Below are positions 24,173 to 30,839 of a DNA stretch of 35,668 nucleotides, piece by piece (the first letter of the stretch is position 1; each line of letters opens with the position of its first letter). Both the position numbers and the translations under genes were made by a program. The notes below the pieces were generated by a model that made no database searches, was not told the DNA's origin, and saw only the letters and a program-made list of their open reading frames with translations. The stretch covers positions 1 through 35,668 of IMG/VR virus record IMGVR_UViG_3300020027_000024; one strand, given 5' to 3'. The stretch is from a virus.

Positions 24173-24970
24173 TTACGCGGCCTTCTTACTGGCCTTGGGT
24201 TGGGATTTGGGTTGCGGCTGGGGGAAGAAGGGCGCGAGCGCGTCATAGCCTTCGCCCTTTTTGTAGAGCAGCTTTTCCGGCATGGAATAGCGGTTCTTCG
24301 CCACCCAGGCGGGGCGCCCGTCGCAGTAAATCCAGCGGGACGAGCCGCCGGACGCAGTGGTGCGTTTCTTGCCGAAGCCTTGGGCTTCCTCCTTGATCGA
24401 CGCCTCCTGATTGACGAGCAGGATCACATCCACCTCGTCCTGGATGAGCGCCAGACCACGCTTATGCAGGCGGATGTCCCAGCGCGGATATTCGGCGCCG
24501 GACGGGTTCGGAAACTGCACCACATGGGAGTGCGAGAGCAGCACGATCGCCATGCCCCGGTCGCGGCGCAGCGCATTGATGCCGTCCAGGAAATCGCGCC
24601 AGACGCGGTCCGCTTCGACGTAGCCCTTGCCGTAGCCGGGGGCCTCGATGGAGGCCCAGCCATTATCCGAGCAGGTCTTGGCCCAGATCATCGGCTCAAG
24701 CTTGTCGATGCTGTCGATGACGACGGTCTTGCGGTCGTGCTCCTCCGAATAGAGCGCGCTGACCGCTTCCAGCACCTGATCGTAATCGGCGAGCAGGCCG
24801 AACGTCGCCAGTTCCAAATCGCCCGGCGTGCCGTCTTCGACTTGCAGGAAAACCGGATCGGGGAACTCGCTCGCCAGAGTGGTCTTTCCGACCCCCGGCG
24901 GTCCATATATCAGCACGCGGGGCGGCAGCGTCGCCTTCCGCATGGTCAATCCTTCAATGGAAATTGCCAT
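24173..24970 (-). CDS. RecA-like ATPase (AAA_24 / Sak4 type)
   Basis: 265 residues with Walker A GPPGVGKT (23-30), a Walker B-like TVVIDSID, LLSHSHV and a Lys-rich tail. This layout is seen in phage nucleotide-binding proteins of the AAA_24 group, which includes Sak4-type single-strand annealing recombinases. A GGAGAAAA ribosome site is present. It lies next to an SSB-like and an exonuclease gene, which supports a recombination role. Confidence 0.78.
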   Translation of the reverse strand: MAISIEGLTMRKATLPPRVLIYGPPGVGKTTLASEFPDPVFLQVEDGTPGDLELATFGLLADYDQVLEAVSALYSEEHDRKTVVIDSIDKLEPMIWAKTCSDNGWASIEAPGYGKGYVEADRVWRDFLDGINALRRDRGMAIVLLSHSHVVQFPNPSGAEYPRWDIRLHKRGLALIQDEVDVILLVNQEASIKEEAQGFGKKRTTASGGSSRWIYCDGRPAWVAKNRYSMPEKLLYKKGEGYDALAPFFPQPQPKSQPKASKKAA

Positions 24971-25042
24971 GATTTTCTCCAGTTCATTACCCCCTCCTGT
25001 TGGTCCTCGGGATGAGCCCGCTGGAGTAGGGTCATGCCGTCC

Positions 25043-25237
25043 CTAGCCCCGCATGTGGGGCACGGACTCATCCCTCGGTGTGAATGTGCGCTTGGCCCGG
25101 GCGAACAGCCCATAGCGCCACATGGCGGACGCCACGGCGTCGCGGCTCTCGCCCATCAGCTCGGCAATGCGATCGGCGCTCAGGCCGCGCGCGGACAGGT
25201 CGGCAAGCAGCCGCTGCCGGTCAGAGGTCCAGCGCAT
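25043..25237 (-). CDS. Short GcrA-type HTH protein
   Basis: 64 residues: RWTSDRQRLLADLSARGLSADRIAELMGESRDAVASAMWRYGL resembles the N-terminal DNA-binding half of GcrA-type proteins, without the C-terminal zinc part. It overlaps the next upstream gene by 17 bases. A regulator or competitor of GcrA sites is possible. The full-length GcrA-like protein is encoded about 0.65 kb upstream. Confidence 0.6.
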   Translation of the reverse strand: MRWTSDRQRLLADLSARGLSADRIAELMGESRDAVASAMWRYGLFARAKRTFTPRDESVPHMRG

Positions 25238-25517
25238 GGAAGTGCCTCCCGCGCGGCTTGCGCCTGAAAGCCGGTAGGCCGATCAGCAGCCGCCAACGAG
25301 AAATCGTCGACCTGGAGCACCCAAGTTTCGTGGCCGCCTGCTGCTCGGTCAGCCGCTGATTGAATGCGAGCCGCACGGCAACGATCATCGCCTCGCGGTG
25401 GCCGTGCCATATGGGCAGCTTGGGCTTTTCCTCCGGCTTGGCCCGGAACAATTGCGCGCACAGCGTGCAGAACGAATGGTAGTGCGGCGGCTCTCCGCAT
25501 TCGGGGCAGGGTTTCAT
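25221..25517 (-). CDS. Zinc-ribbon plus helix-turn-helix protein
   Basis: 98 residues from the ATG at 25517 (ATGA with the upstream stop); a longer reading to 25676 is inside the neighbouring gene. CPECG and CTLC form a zinc ribbon; EQQAATKLGCSRSTISRWRLLIGLP is a clear HTH. Small regulator, target unknown. Confidence 0.65.
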   Translation of the reverse strand: MKPCPECGEPPHYHSFCTLCAQLFRAKPEEKPKLPIWHGHREAMIVAVRLAFNQRLTEQQAATKLGCSRSTISRWRLLIGLPAFRRKPRGRHFHALDL

Positions 25518-25891
25518 GGCGTCACCTTGATTACCGGGACGCCAGATGCTTCGGCCAATTCGACCATGTTCGCCGTACCGCGCCCGCCGGGGAAGGCGAT
25601 CACCAGATCGGGCTTGCCATGCTCCAGCATGCGACGGTTTCTGATAGGCCCGGCTGCCCTGCCGTCCCGCCTCCAATTGGCCGGAAAAACCAATGGCTTC
25701 AGATCTTCGCTTTCAGCCCAGAGGCCCGCGCCTTCATCAGCGCCCTTGGCTCCGCCATGCATCACCGCCGTGATCGGCCACGCCTTATGACCAAGCTGAT
25801 TTGTGATGTCACCGCGTGCGAAGCGGTTGAGATAGTTCAGGACGTCAGCGCTATCGAGATTGCGTCCGCCGCAAATCAGCACACGAGTCAT
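25514..25891 (-). CDS. DUF2493 / SLOG-fold protein (YspA-like)
   Basis: 125 residues from ATG 25891 (ATGA). RVLICGGRN at the start, VMHGGAKGADEGAGLWAE in the middle and AFPGGRGTANMVELAEASGVPVI at the end are the phosphate/nucleotide-binding loops of the SLOG superfamily (DUF2493). Such proteins bind or cleave small nucleotide ligands and occur in phages and in defence contexts. Substrate not predictable. Confidence 0.75.
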   Translation of the reverse strand: MTRVLICGGRNLDSADVLNYLNRFARGDITNQLGHKAWPITAVMHGGAKGADEGAGLWAESEDLKPLVFPANWRRDGRAAGPIRNRRMLEHGKPDLVIAFPGGRGTANMVELAEASGVPVIKVTP

Positions 25892-26388
25892 CCCGCCCTC
25901 CCTGACCTGACGCTCGCCCCCGCGTGGTGGGCGCAATAGCGCTTGTGACCGCTCTTGCCCGCCCCACAGAAGAGGTATGGAGCGCCGTCATTGACCGGCC
26001 AGCCGCACTGATCTGGGCGGCGCTCGGAGAGCGTGACCGGCTCGCTTTCGCACTTCACCGGAACCGGCGCGGGCTTGGGCAGCGATGGGGGCTTCACCTT
26101 GGGATTTTGCGATTGGAGACCCAGCGACCCGAAGCGGACTATGGTACGCGGCCGGGAGGGGCGACGCTCAGCGCGTGGCGGCCTAGGCTCTCTGATCTTT
26201 ATGTCGTCACACGACAGCACGCGGACGAGGCCGAGACGCGTGACGCGACCAATAATGGCGCTGCGTGAATGTCCGGGGAATGCGGACAGCATGATTTCCC
26301 CGGCGGATTTGCGTTCATCCACCCACAAGCGCGAAAGCGTGGCGTCTTCTTCCGGGGTCCAGTCAAAGCCCTTGCCGCGAGACCTCAT
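25888..26388 (-). CDS. Phage-encoded GcrA-family regulator
   Basis: 166 residues from ATG 26388 (ATGA with upstream stop; the GTG at 26397 is less likely). The N-terminal WTPEEDATLSRLWVDERKSAGEIM...SRSAIIGRVTRLGL matches the GcrA HTH, where W-T-x-E starts helix 1 and N/S-A-V-I-G-K/R-V-x-R-L-G-L is the recognition helix. A basic/proline linker follows, and the end CGWPVNDGAPYLFCGAGKSGHKRYCAHHA has the conserved GcrA cysteines and histidines. In Caulobacter, GcrA activates promoters methylated at GANTC by CcrM. A phage copy could redirect host cell-cycle transcription or control phage promoters. Confidence 0.8.
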   Translation of the reverse strand: MRSRGKGFDWTPEEDATLSRLWVDERKSAGEIMLSAFPGHSRSAIIGRVTRLGLVRVLSCDDIKIREPRPPRAERRPSRPRTIVRFGSLGLQSQNPKVKPPSLPKPAPVPVKCESEPVTLSERRPDQCGWPVNDGAPYLFCGAGKSGHKRYCAHHAGASVRSGRAG

Positions 26389-26744
26389 GCCACGCACTCC
26401 AAGGCCGGGAGGTCGTCGAGCACGAGGCGGTAGCCGGTTTCGTAGCGGATCGGAATTCCCACACCGAGTGGTTTAAGCGCTCGGCGAATGCGGCACAGAT
26501 GCACGCGGATAGTGTTTCGCTCATATTCAGGGCCCTCTTCCGCGCCCCAGAGCTTCGATGCGAGATGCTCCATTGAACAGGCGAGGGGATGCCGATCCAC
26601 CAGCGCGCGCAGGATCACGGCCTGATGCGGCGTCAGCTTCACCGTCAGTCCGAACCGCGTGGCGACATTGCTCTCGCGGCAGACGAGGAGGGTGAGCGGG
26701 GTGATTTGATTGCCGCATGTTGGGCACACCGAGGAGGAGGTCAT
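26385..26744 (-). CDS. Orphan OmpR/PhoB-type winged-helix protein with zinc knuckle
   Basis: 119 residues from the ATG at 26744. CPTCG begins a small metal site; LTPHQAVILRALVDRHPLACSMEHLASKLWG...RNTIRVHLCRIRRALKPLGVGIPIRYETGYRLVL is the trans_reg_C winged helix with its typical YETGYRL ending. There is no receiver domain, so it would not be controlled by a sensor kinase. Probable phage regulator. Confidence 0.75.
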   Translation of the reverse strand: MTSSSVCPTCGNQITPLTLLVCRESNVATRFGLTVKLTPHQAVILRALVDRHPLACSMEHLASKLWGAEEGPEYERNTIRVHLCRIRRALKPLGVGIPIRYETGYRLVLDDLPALECVA

Positions 26745-27250
26745 GCGGCCCTCCGATTGCCTTTGGCCAGCGTCATCCAAGTGATCGGAAGACCGCGTTC
26801 AATAGCAGCTCCGACAATTCGCCCCCAATGCCTCCCTGGGATCTGTTTCCGGCGAACCCAGGCATGAGCTGTCAGCGCTCTGACGCCTATGTCGCTTGCG
26901 AACGCCTGGACATGGGCAGCAGGGTCTACCTTCCTCCACTCGCCGATGATTTCACGCGGCAGGCGAACATCCCTGACGATGGGAGCGGCCCTTGGCCGGG
27001 CGGAAGAGGGCAAGCTCGGCGGACAGATGGTGAGCATTTCCTCGCGGAAATTGAACCACTCGCCCCTAACTCGGTCGCTGGCAAAGTGCCTATGCAGCCA
27101 CCGTTCCGTCGCGTCATCACCTTCAATGGTGCGGACGATCCGGAGAGACTCCAAGGTCCCGGTTTGCAAAAGCATCAGGCGCTTCGCCGGGTTGACCGAG
27201 TGGCCGATCTTCACGCTGCCGCGCTCATTTTGGATGAAATAGACGGGCAT
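26741..27250 (-). CDS. GIY-YIG-type (T5orf172/MUG113-like) protein with HTH tail
   Basis: 169 residues from ATG 27250, which overlaps the previous stop as TAATG; the longer frame to 27421 lies over the Cro-like gene. VYFIQNERGSVKIGHSVNPAKRLMLLQTGTLESL..V....G....E..LHRHF...RVRGEWF matches the T5orf172-like group of the GIY-YIG superfamily. The second half may hold an HTH (DIGVRALTAHAWVRRKQIP). Probably a nuclease or DNA-binding regulator of the early operon. Confidence 0.75.
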   Translation of the reverse strand: MPVYFIQNERGSVKIGHSVNPAKRLMLLQTGTLESLRIVRTIEGDDATERWLHRHFASDRVRGEWFNFREEMLTICPPSLPSSARPRAAPIVRDVRLPREIIGEWRKVDPAAHVQAFASDIGVRALTAHAWVRRKQIPGRHWGRIVGAAIERGLPITWMTLAKGNRRAA

Positions 27251-27522
27251 TAGGCGGCCCTCTTTTTTTCGCGCACAGCAGCGGCAGGCTTCTTCTTTCC
27301 GCGAATGATCGAGGCTCCGCGCGTCAGTTGCTGGAGGGTGATCGAAACACCAAAGCGCTGAGCAACGAGAAGAATGAGTTCGTCCCAATAAACCGGGGCG
27401 ATGTAGCCGCGCTGTTTCCACTTATGCGCGCGCCCATATGGGACATTGAGATCGTTCGCTAAATCCGAGACGCGAGGCCAAAGCGCCAAAATTTCAGCAT
27501 GGGTAACGAGTTGCTGTTTCAT
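27250..27522 (-). CDS. Cro-like early regulator
   Basis: 90 residues. VSDLANDLNVPYGRAHKWKQRGYIAPVYWDELILLVAQRFG is a helix-turn-helix region, and the C-terminus is basic (GKKKPAAAVREKKRAA). It is the first gene of the leftward early operon, divergent from the repressor and separated from it by the shared operator region, as Cro is from CI. The start follows GATGA with no strong ribosome site. Confidence 0.75.
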   Translation of the reverse strand: MKQQLVTHAEILALWPRVSDLANDLNVPYGRAHKWKQRGYIAPVYWDELILLVAQRFGVSITLQQLTRGASIIRGKKKPAAAVREKKRAA

Positions 27523-27528
27523 CTTGAG

Positions 27529-27558
27529 ACAATGGACCTACAGTCCACAAATTGTCAA
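27529..27558 (-). promoter_or_regulatory. Leftward early promoter
   Basis: On the minus strand a perfect TTGACA (27558-27553) is followed after 18 bases by CATTGT, a weak -10. OL1 lies within it. It would drive the Cro-like gene and the early operon. Confidence 0.55.
27533..27547. promoter_or_regulatory. Operator OL1, perfect palindrome
   Basis: TGGACCTACAGTCCA: arms TGGAC and GTCCA around a 5-base centre. It overlaps the spacer and -10 of the leftward early promoter. The same arms recur at 28312-28326 on the other side of the repressor gene, so these are the probable repressor binding sites. Confidence 0.8.
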
Positions 27559-27566
27559 GTCTCATG

Positions 27567-27581
27567 GTGACCCATAGTCCA
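27567..27581. promoter_or_regulatory. Operator OL2, imperfect
   Basis: GTGACCCATAGTCCA keeps the right arm GTCCA with a diverged left arm. It lies 34 bases from OL1 and covers the -35 region of the repressor promoter, so it could control repressor synthesis. Confidence 0.6.
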
Positions 27582-27596
27582 CGCGGATGCTATACT
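27567..27596 (+). promoter_or_regulatory. Repressor promoter, predicted leaderless transcript
   Basis: TATACT at 27591-27596 is a good -10; the -35 (GTGACC/TGACCC) is weak and overlaps OL2. The expected start of transcription is about 27603-27604, only four or five bases before the ATG at 27608, so the message would have no ribosome site, like lambda cI from PRM. Confidence 0.55.
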
Positions 27597-27607
27597 CTCC
27601 GTACATT

Positions 27608-28303
27608 ATGGATTGGCACGAAGTCGGAAAGCGCCTGCAACAGGCCAGGATTAAGAGCGGATTTGCGAAGCCCATCGACGCGATACGTCGGTTTGGATGG
27701 CCTCGGGATTCATATTACAAACGCGAAAGCGGCACACGCAAGATCATGCCGGAAGAGCTATCCACCTATGCCGCCGCCTACGGAGTCTCAGTCATTTGGC
27801 TCATGCACGGCATATCTCCGCAAAGTAACCATAATGCACAAAACATTCCCATAAAACCGCTCAATAATCTCGACAGACATGAAATCCCGCTGTTAGGTTC
27901 CGATACATTAGGACAATTAGACAATCTGATTAAAGGCGGGACTATTGTGTCCGACAAAAAGGTTGCGGTTCCTGAGTTTATCAAAACTGGGATCCGGGCC
28001 ATTGCTTATCTTATTCCAGACAATGACTTAAGCATGCTTGGAGAGCGCGGCGATACCTTCCCTCCTGGAACGATGCTGATCATCGATCCAGACAAGGAAA
28101 TTATCCCCGGCAACTATATTCTGGCGCTCCCTGACAATTTCGAATTGCCCGTGTTGCGCCGCTATGAGGCGATACGGTCGCCCTCACCAAAGACCCCCTT
28201 CACCCTTTCTGCCCTCAACCCCGCCTATCAGCCCATCGTCGTCAATAGCTCCGAATCCTGCCGAATCATCGGACGCTTAGTCATGGGGCTCCGCGCCTAC
28301 TAA
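27608..28303 (+). CDS. CI-like phage repressor with S24-type domain
   Basis: 231 residues from ATG 27608; an in-frame ATG at 27587 is rejected because it overlaps the -10 box. Residues 1-68 are an HTH (DAIRRFGWPRDSYYKRESGTRKI ... YGVSVIWLMHG). Residues 130-231 match the S24 domain of lambda CI: LSM with Ser142 where CI has its catalytic Ser, FPPGTMLIIDPDKE, ALNPAY and SESCRIIGRLV. Where CI has its catalytic Lys (EFTFKK) this protein reads ELPVLRR, with Leu183 or Arg184. No Ala-Gly or Cys-Gly cleavage site is visible in the linker. It should maintain lysogeny by binding the flanking operators. Confidence 0.85.
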   Translation: MDWHEVGKRLQQARIKSGFAKPIDAIRRFGWPRDSYYKRESGTRKIMPEELSTYAAAYGVSVIWLMHGISPQSNHNAQNIPIKPLNNLDRHEIPLLGSDTLGQLDNLIKGGTIVSDKKVAVPEFIKTGIRAIAYLIPDNDLSMLGERGDTFPPGTMLIIDPDKEIIPGNYILALPDNFELPVLRRYEAIRSPSPKTPFTLSALNPAYQPIVVNSSESCRIIGRLVMGLRAY

Positions 28304-28311
28304 AATTAAAA

Positions 28312-28326
28312 TGGACAGGCAGTCCA
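28312..28326. promoter_or_regulatory. Operator OR1, perfect palindrome
   Basis: TGGACAGGCAGTCCA, with the same arms as OL1. It lies nine bases after the repressor stop and just before the rightward promoter. Confidence 0.8.
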
Positions 28327-28335
28327 AAATTTCGC

Positions 28336-28364
28336 TTGAAAGCTGAATGGACTTATAGTACATA
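28336..28364 (+). promoter_or_regulatory. Rightward promoter of the accessory operon
   Basis: TTGAAA (28336-28341), a 17-base spacer, then TACATA. OR2 covers the -10. Repressed in the lysogen if the operators are used. Confidence 0.45.
28348..28362. promoter_or_regulatory. Operator OR2, one mismatch
   Basis: TGGACTTATAGTACA, with the left arm intact and one change in the right arm. It is 36 bases from OR1, nearly the same spacing as the left pair (34), and covers the presumed -10 of the rightward promoter. Confidence 0.7.
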
Positions 28365-28431
28365 AGCCCTGCACCCGACACCACGCCGGATGCGACGGGC
28401 TCAGCCTCCCCTCGGTCCGTTTCCTCAACTT

Positions 28432-28470
28432 GCTCGCCGAGTTGCTCCCCTGCTCTCGGCGGGCTTTTTT
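28432..28470 (+). terminator. Intrinsic terminator in the rightward leader
   Basis: The arms GCTCGCCGAG (28432-28441) and CTCGGCGGGC (28455-28464) pair over 10 bp with one G-U and are followed by six T. It ends the repressor transcript and would also stop transcripts from the rightward promoter before the first gene, unless read-through occurs. Confidence 0.8.
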
Positions 28471-28482
28471 CGAGATTTCATT

Positions 28483-28764
28483 ATGAGCAAGATTGCAGTT
28501 GCATTGATTACCCTCGGCCTCGCCGCTCCCGCCATGGCCGGCGACATGACGGTCGTCCAGGACGGCCACGTCTACACCTCCACCACCGCTGCCGCACCCC
28601 TCGACCTGGCATCGCAGATCAAGGGCAGCACGGCGCACGAGCGCCGGACCTACGACCGCGTCATCGCCGAAGGCGGCTGCAACGCCGACTTCATTCCCGT
28701 CGAATACGCCATTTATTGCGGCGCAGTGCCGTTTGGTTTCCCGCAGATGGGTTCCAAGGACTGA
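28483..28764 (+). CDS. Small secreted protein
   Basis: 93 residues. MSKIAVALITLGLAAPAMA is a clear type I signal peptide, with AMA before the cut and GDMTV after it. The mature 74 residues hold two cysteines that could form one disulfide (GGCNADF...IYCGAV). It would be periplasmic. It is the first gene after the rightward operators. A role in altering the host envelope is inference. The start at 28483 is chosen for its signal peptide; the longer frame is not plausible. Confidence 0.7.
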   Translation: MSKIAVALITLGLAAPAMAGDMTVVQDGHVYTSTTAAAPLDLASQIKGSTAHERRTYDRVIAEGGCNADFIPVEYAIYCGAVPFGFPQMGSKD

Positions 28765-28828
28765 CGCCGTACCGGCGGCTCATGCGGCCGCCGGACCTTC
28801 ACTCTGACGACGGAAGGGATGCGAGCAG

Positions 28829-29014
28829 ATGAACAAATACTCAATCACCACACGCTCCGGCGACTATTTCGAAATCTGGGCTCCGGACCTCAATGAGGCG
28901 CGCCACGTAGGGCAGCGCATCCTGGGCCGCCCGTGGGCCACCGTCTGCATTGCGCCCCTCGGAGACTTATTTAAGGGCATCCGCGACGATCTGGCGGAGA
29001 TCCTGACCAAATGA
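28829..29014 (+). CDS. Hypothetical small accessory protein
   Basis: 61 residues with a ribosome site (GGAAGGGATG) upstream. It has YSITTRSGDYFEIWAPDLNEARHVGQRILGR, a small alpha/beta type, and its last codons overlap the next start (ATGA). No family recognised. Confidence 0.6.
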   Translation: MNKYSITTRSGDYFEIWAPDLNEARHVGQRILGRPWATVCIAPLGDLFKGIRDDLAEILTK

Positions 29015-29226
29015 AAATCAAACTCATAATCAACCGGAACCGGCGAGATTTCACAGCAATATATGAATGCGAGCATTGCGCTCACGAGAGTAAGGGAAGC
29101 GGCTATGACGACGCTTACTTCCACCGCGATGTCATTCCGAAGATGAAATGCGAAGAATGCGGAAAGACCGCCGCAGATGACTATCGGCCCCTCGCGACAA
29201 AGTACCCTGAAGGTATGCAGGTTTAG
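29011..29226 (+). CDS. Zinc-ribbon accessory protein
   Basis: 71 residues with CEHC and CEEC around YDDAYFHRDVIPKMK, a pattern I know from small phage proteins (CxxC...GYDDxxFHxxVIPxMKCxxC). One zinc ribbon. ATGA overlap with the preceding gene. Function unknown. Confidence 0.7.
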   Translation: MKIKLIINRNRRDFTAIYECEHCAHESKGSGYDDAYFHRDVIPKMKCEECGKTAADDYRPLATKYPEGMQV

Positions 29227-29228
29227 TC

Positions 29229-29543
29229 ATGATGTCCCTTCTCGACACCCCCCGCTATCAGACGCTCGCCCCGGATGAGCGCATCGCTCTCCATGAGGCT
29301 GAGGACGCCGCGCACGACTTTGCCGTGCTGCTTTACGAGCAGGTGCGCAAATCGCTCCCCGACGATCTGAAGCGCTTCGCCCCGAACGCCGCTTTCGTCG
29401 GTCTGTTCACCGGCCTGTCGCGGCTGATCGCGGAAACGCAGGAACCACATCTTGGGCTGACGCTGGCCAAGGGGCTGGCGGAAATCACCGAACTTGAAGT
29501 GGCGCATTGGCAGACGGAGGGCGGTCATGCCATTCGCTCTTAG
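29229..29543 (+). CDS. Hypothetical accessory protein
   Basis: 104 residues, helical: LHEAEDAAHDFAVLLYEQVRKSLPDDLKRFAPNAAFVGLFTGLSRLIAE. Two adjacent ATGs (29229 and 29232) could start it. It overlaps the next gene by 17 bases. No family recognised. Confidence 0.6.
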   Translation: MMSLLDTPRYQTLAPDERIALHEAEDAAHDFAVLLYEQVRKSLPDDLKRFAPNAAFVGLFTGLSRLIAETQEPHLGLTLAKGLAEITELEVAHWQTEGGHAIRS

Positions 29544-29760
29544 AGAAGAGCTTGCCACGAAGCGAAGTGGCAAGGACGTTTGGTACCGGGGTTGGACGAA
29601 AATCGGACCTTGCTGCACCAGTAAACCGGAAGAACGTGCCCTCATGAAGGAGGGCGATGACTGGATGCAATCGCAAGCATTGCAACATTCTCTTTGCTTC
29701 TTCGAAATCGTTGAGCTTCCAGAAGGATGTGAAGGCGATTTTGACTGGAACAAAATATAG
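29527..29760 (+). CDS. Hypothetical small protein between duplicated start modules
   Basis: 77 residues from the ATG at 29527. The 14 bases GGAGGGCGGTCATG at its start recur exactly at the start of the next gene (29760-29773), so this gene lies between two identical ribosome-site/start modules. It has two adjacent cysteines (GPCCTSK) and a W-Y-R-G-W stretch. Function unknown. Confidence 0.6.
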   Translation: MPFALREELATKRSGKDVWYRGWTKIGPCCTSKPEERALMKEGDDWMQSQALQHSLCFFEIVELPEGCEGDFDWNKI

Positions 29761-29770
29761 GAGGGCGGTC

Positions 29771-30136
29771 ATGTCCGGACTTAAAGCAACACCTGCTCCG
29801 TGGCAAAGATTTGATGACGGCGGGTTGATAACTCTAAGCGGAGCCGATGCGAAAAAGCACGTTTATGGCTCCCCATATGCTGACGTTGTTTGGGGCCCCG
29901 CAGGACCCGGACACGGAATAATTGCGGATTGCTCGCCCGATGGTCAGGCAACCAGCGAACAATCTATAGCCAATGCCCATCTGATTGCAGCCGCGCCGGA
30001 GCTTTACGAGGCGCTTTCAGCCGTCATGGGCTGGATCAGCAATTGGGACCCAAACTTCTCTCAAGATGACGAGTGGCCCGACGATGCAAGCAAGGCCATG
30101 GCCGCTCTCGCTAAAGCTCGCGGGAAAGCGTCATGA
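29771..30136 (+). CDS. Phage protein with ANAHLIAAAPEL motif
   Basis: 121 residues, start ATG 29771 behind a GGAGGG ribosome site. The stretch SIANAHLIAAAPELYEALSAV is widespread in small phage proteins of unknown role. It is followed by an acidic helix and overlaps the next gene by four bases. Confidence 0.7.
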   Translation: MSGLKATPAPWQRFDDGGLITLSGADAKKHVYGSPYADVVWGPAGPGHGIIADCSPDGQATSEQSIANAHLIAAAPELYEALSAVMGWISNWDPNFSQDDEWPDDASKAMAALAKARGKAS

Positions 30137-30459
30137 GCTTCACCGTTGAATGCGCCTTCCGCCTCACGCCCAACGGCGTCGAGTTCCGTCTCGATGACGA
30201 TCCGCCCGAAGACGAGATGTGCGAGCTGCGTGTGAACTTCCGCTTCTATCAGTTCCACGCTCCGGAGCGCGACGTTGGCGTCGGACTTACATGGGATAGC
30301 AATTTGGAAAAAATTGAGTTCCGAGCGCCCGGAGAGCCATGGCGTGAACTCTATCAATTTCCATACAACACCGCGCGCGCATTTTTGAAAATCCATTGCC
30401 GCGAGGCGCTGGACGAAGCGGAGCGCGAAGCTGCGCTCGAAACTTATTACGGGAGTTGA
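30133..30459 (+). CDS. Hypothetical accessory protein
   Basis: 108 residues, start ATG 30133 (ATGA). It has a beta-rich N-terminal half (VECAFRLTPNGVEFRLDDDP, ELRVNFRFYQFH) and an acidic helical end. No family recognised. Confidence 0.6.
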   Translation: MSFTVECAFRLTPNGVEFRLDDDPPEDEMCELRVNFRFYQFHAPERDVGVGLTWDSNLEKIEFRAPGEPWRELYQFPYNTARAFLKIHCREALDEAEREAALETYYGS

Positions 30460-30464
30460 GTCAC

Positions 30465-30839
30465 ATGAGAGGGTTTTCCAACAAAGCCGCCGTTGCCCCC
30501 AGGGGCGTCAACACTCAGGGCGAAGACGAGCTGAGCAAGCTGGACTTCGCCCGCTACGCGCCGGAGCGGCCCTATGCGGTGGTCGCCTCCAACAAGGAGC
30601 CGGCGCCACGCGCCTGCAAGGACGAACTGTCCATGCTGCTCAATCTGGCTGGCAAGAGCTTCGGCCAGGGCTTCCGGTGTCTGTGGGCTATCCGCCGCGT
30701 CATCGCCGTGCGCATCCGGCTTCGCCTCAAGCTCGCCTATCACCGCGTCATGCAGATGCGCTTCCTGCCCTGGGTGCTGGCCGGCGGCGGGTGGGGCACG
30801 ACGCTGGGACTGATGCTGGTTCTGGGGGTGGTGAAATGA
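30465..30839 (+). CDS. Membrane protein, one C-terminal helix
   Basis: 124 residues from ATG 30465 with GGGAG upstream. Residues 100-122 (FLPWVLAGGGWGTTLGLMLVLGV) form a membrane helix preceded by basic residues (RRVIAVRIRLRLK). It overlaps the next small membrane protein by four bases, so the two may act together. Confidence 0.6.
   Translation: MRGFSNKAAVAPRGVNTQGEDELSKLDFARYAPERPYAVVASNKEPAPRACKDELSMLLNLAGKSFGQGFRCLWAIRRVIAVRIRLRLKLAYHRVMQMRFLPWVLAGGGWGTTLGLMLVLGVVK

Noticed and set aside
24971-25042. 29-codon frame between the ATPase and GcrA-like genes
   Set aside because: No ribosome site for its start, and most of it overlaps the ATPase gene, which has its own good site.
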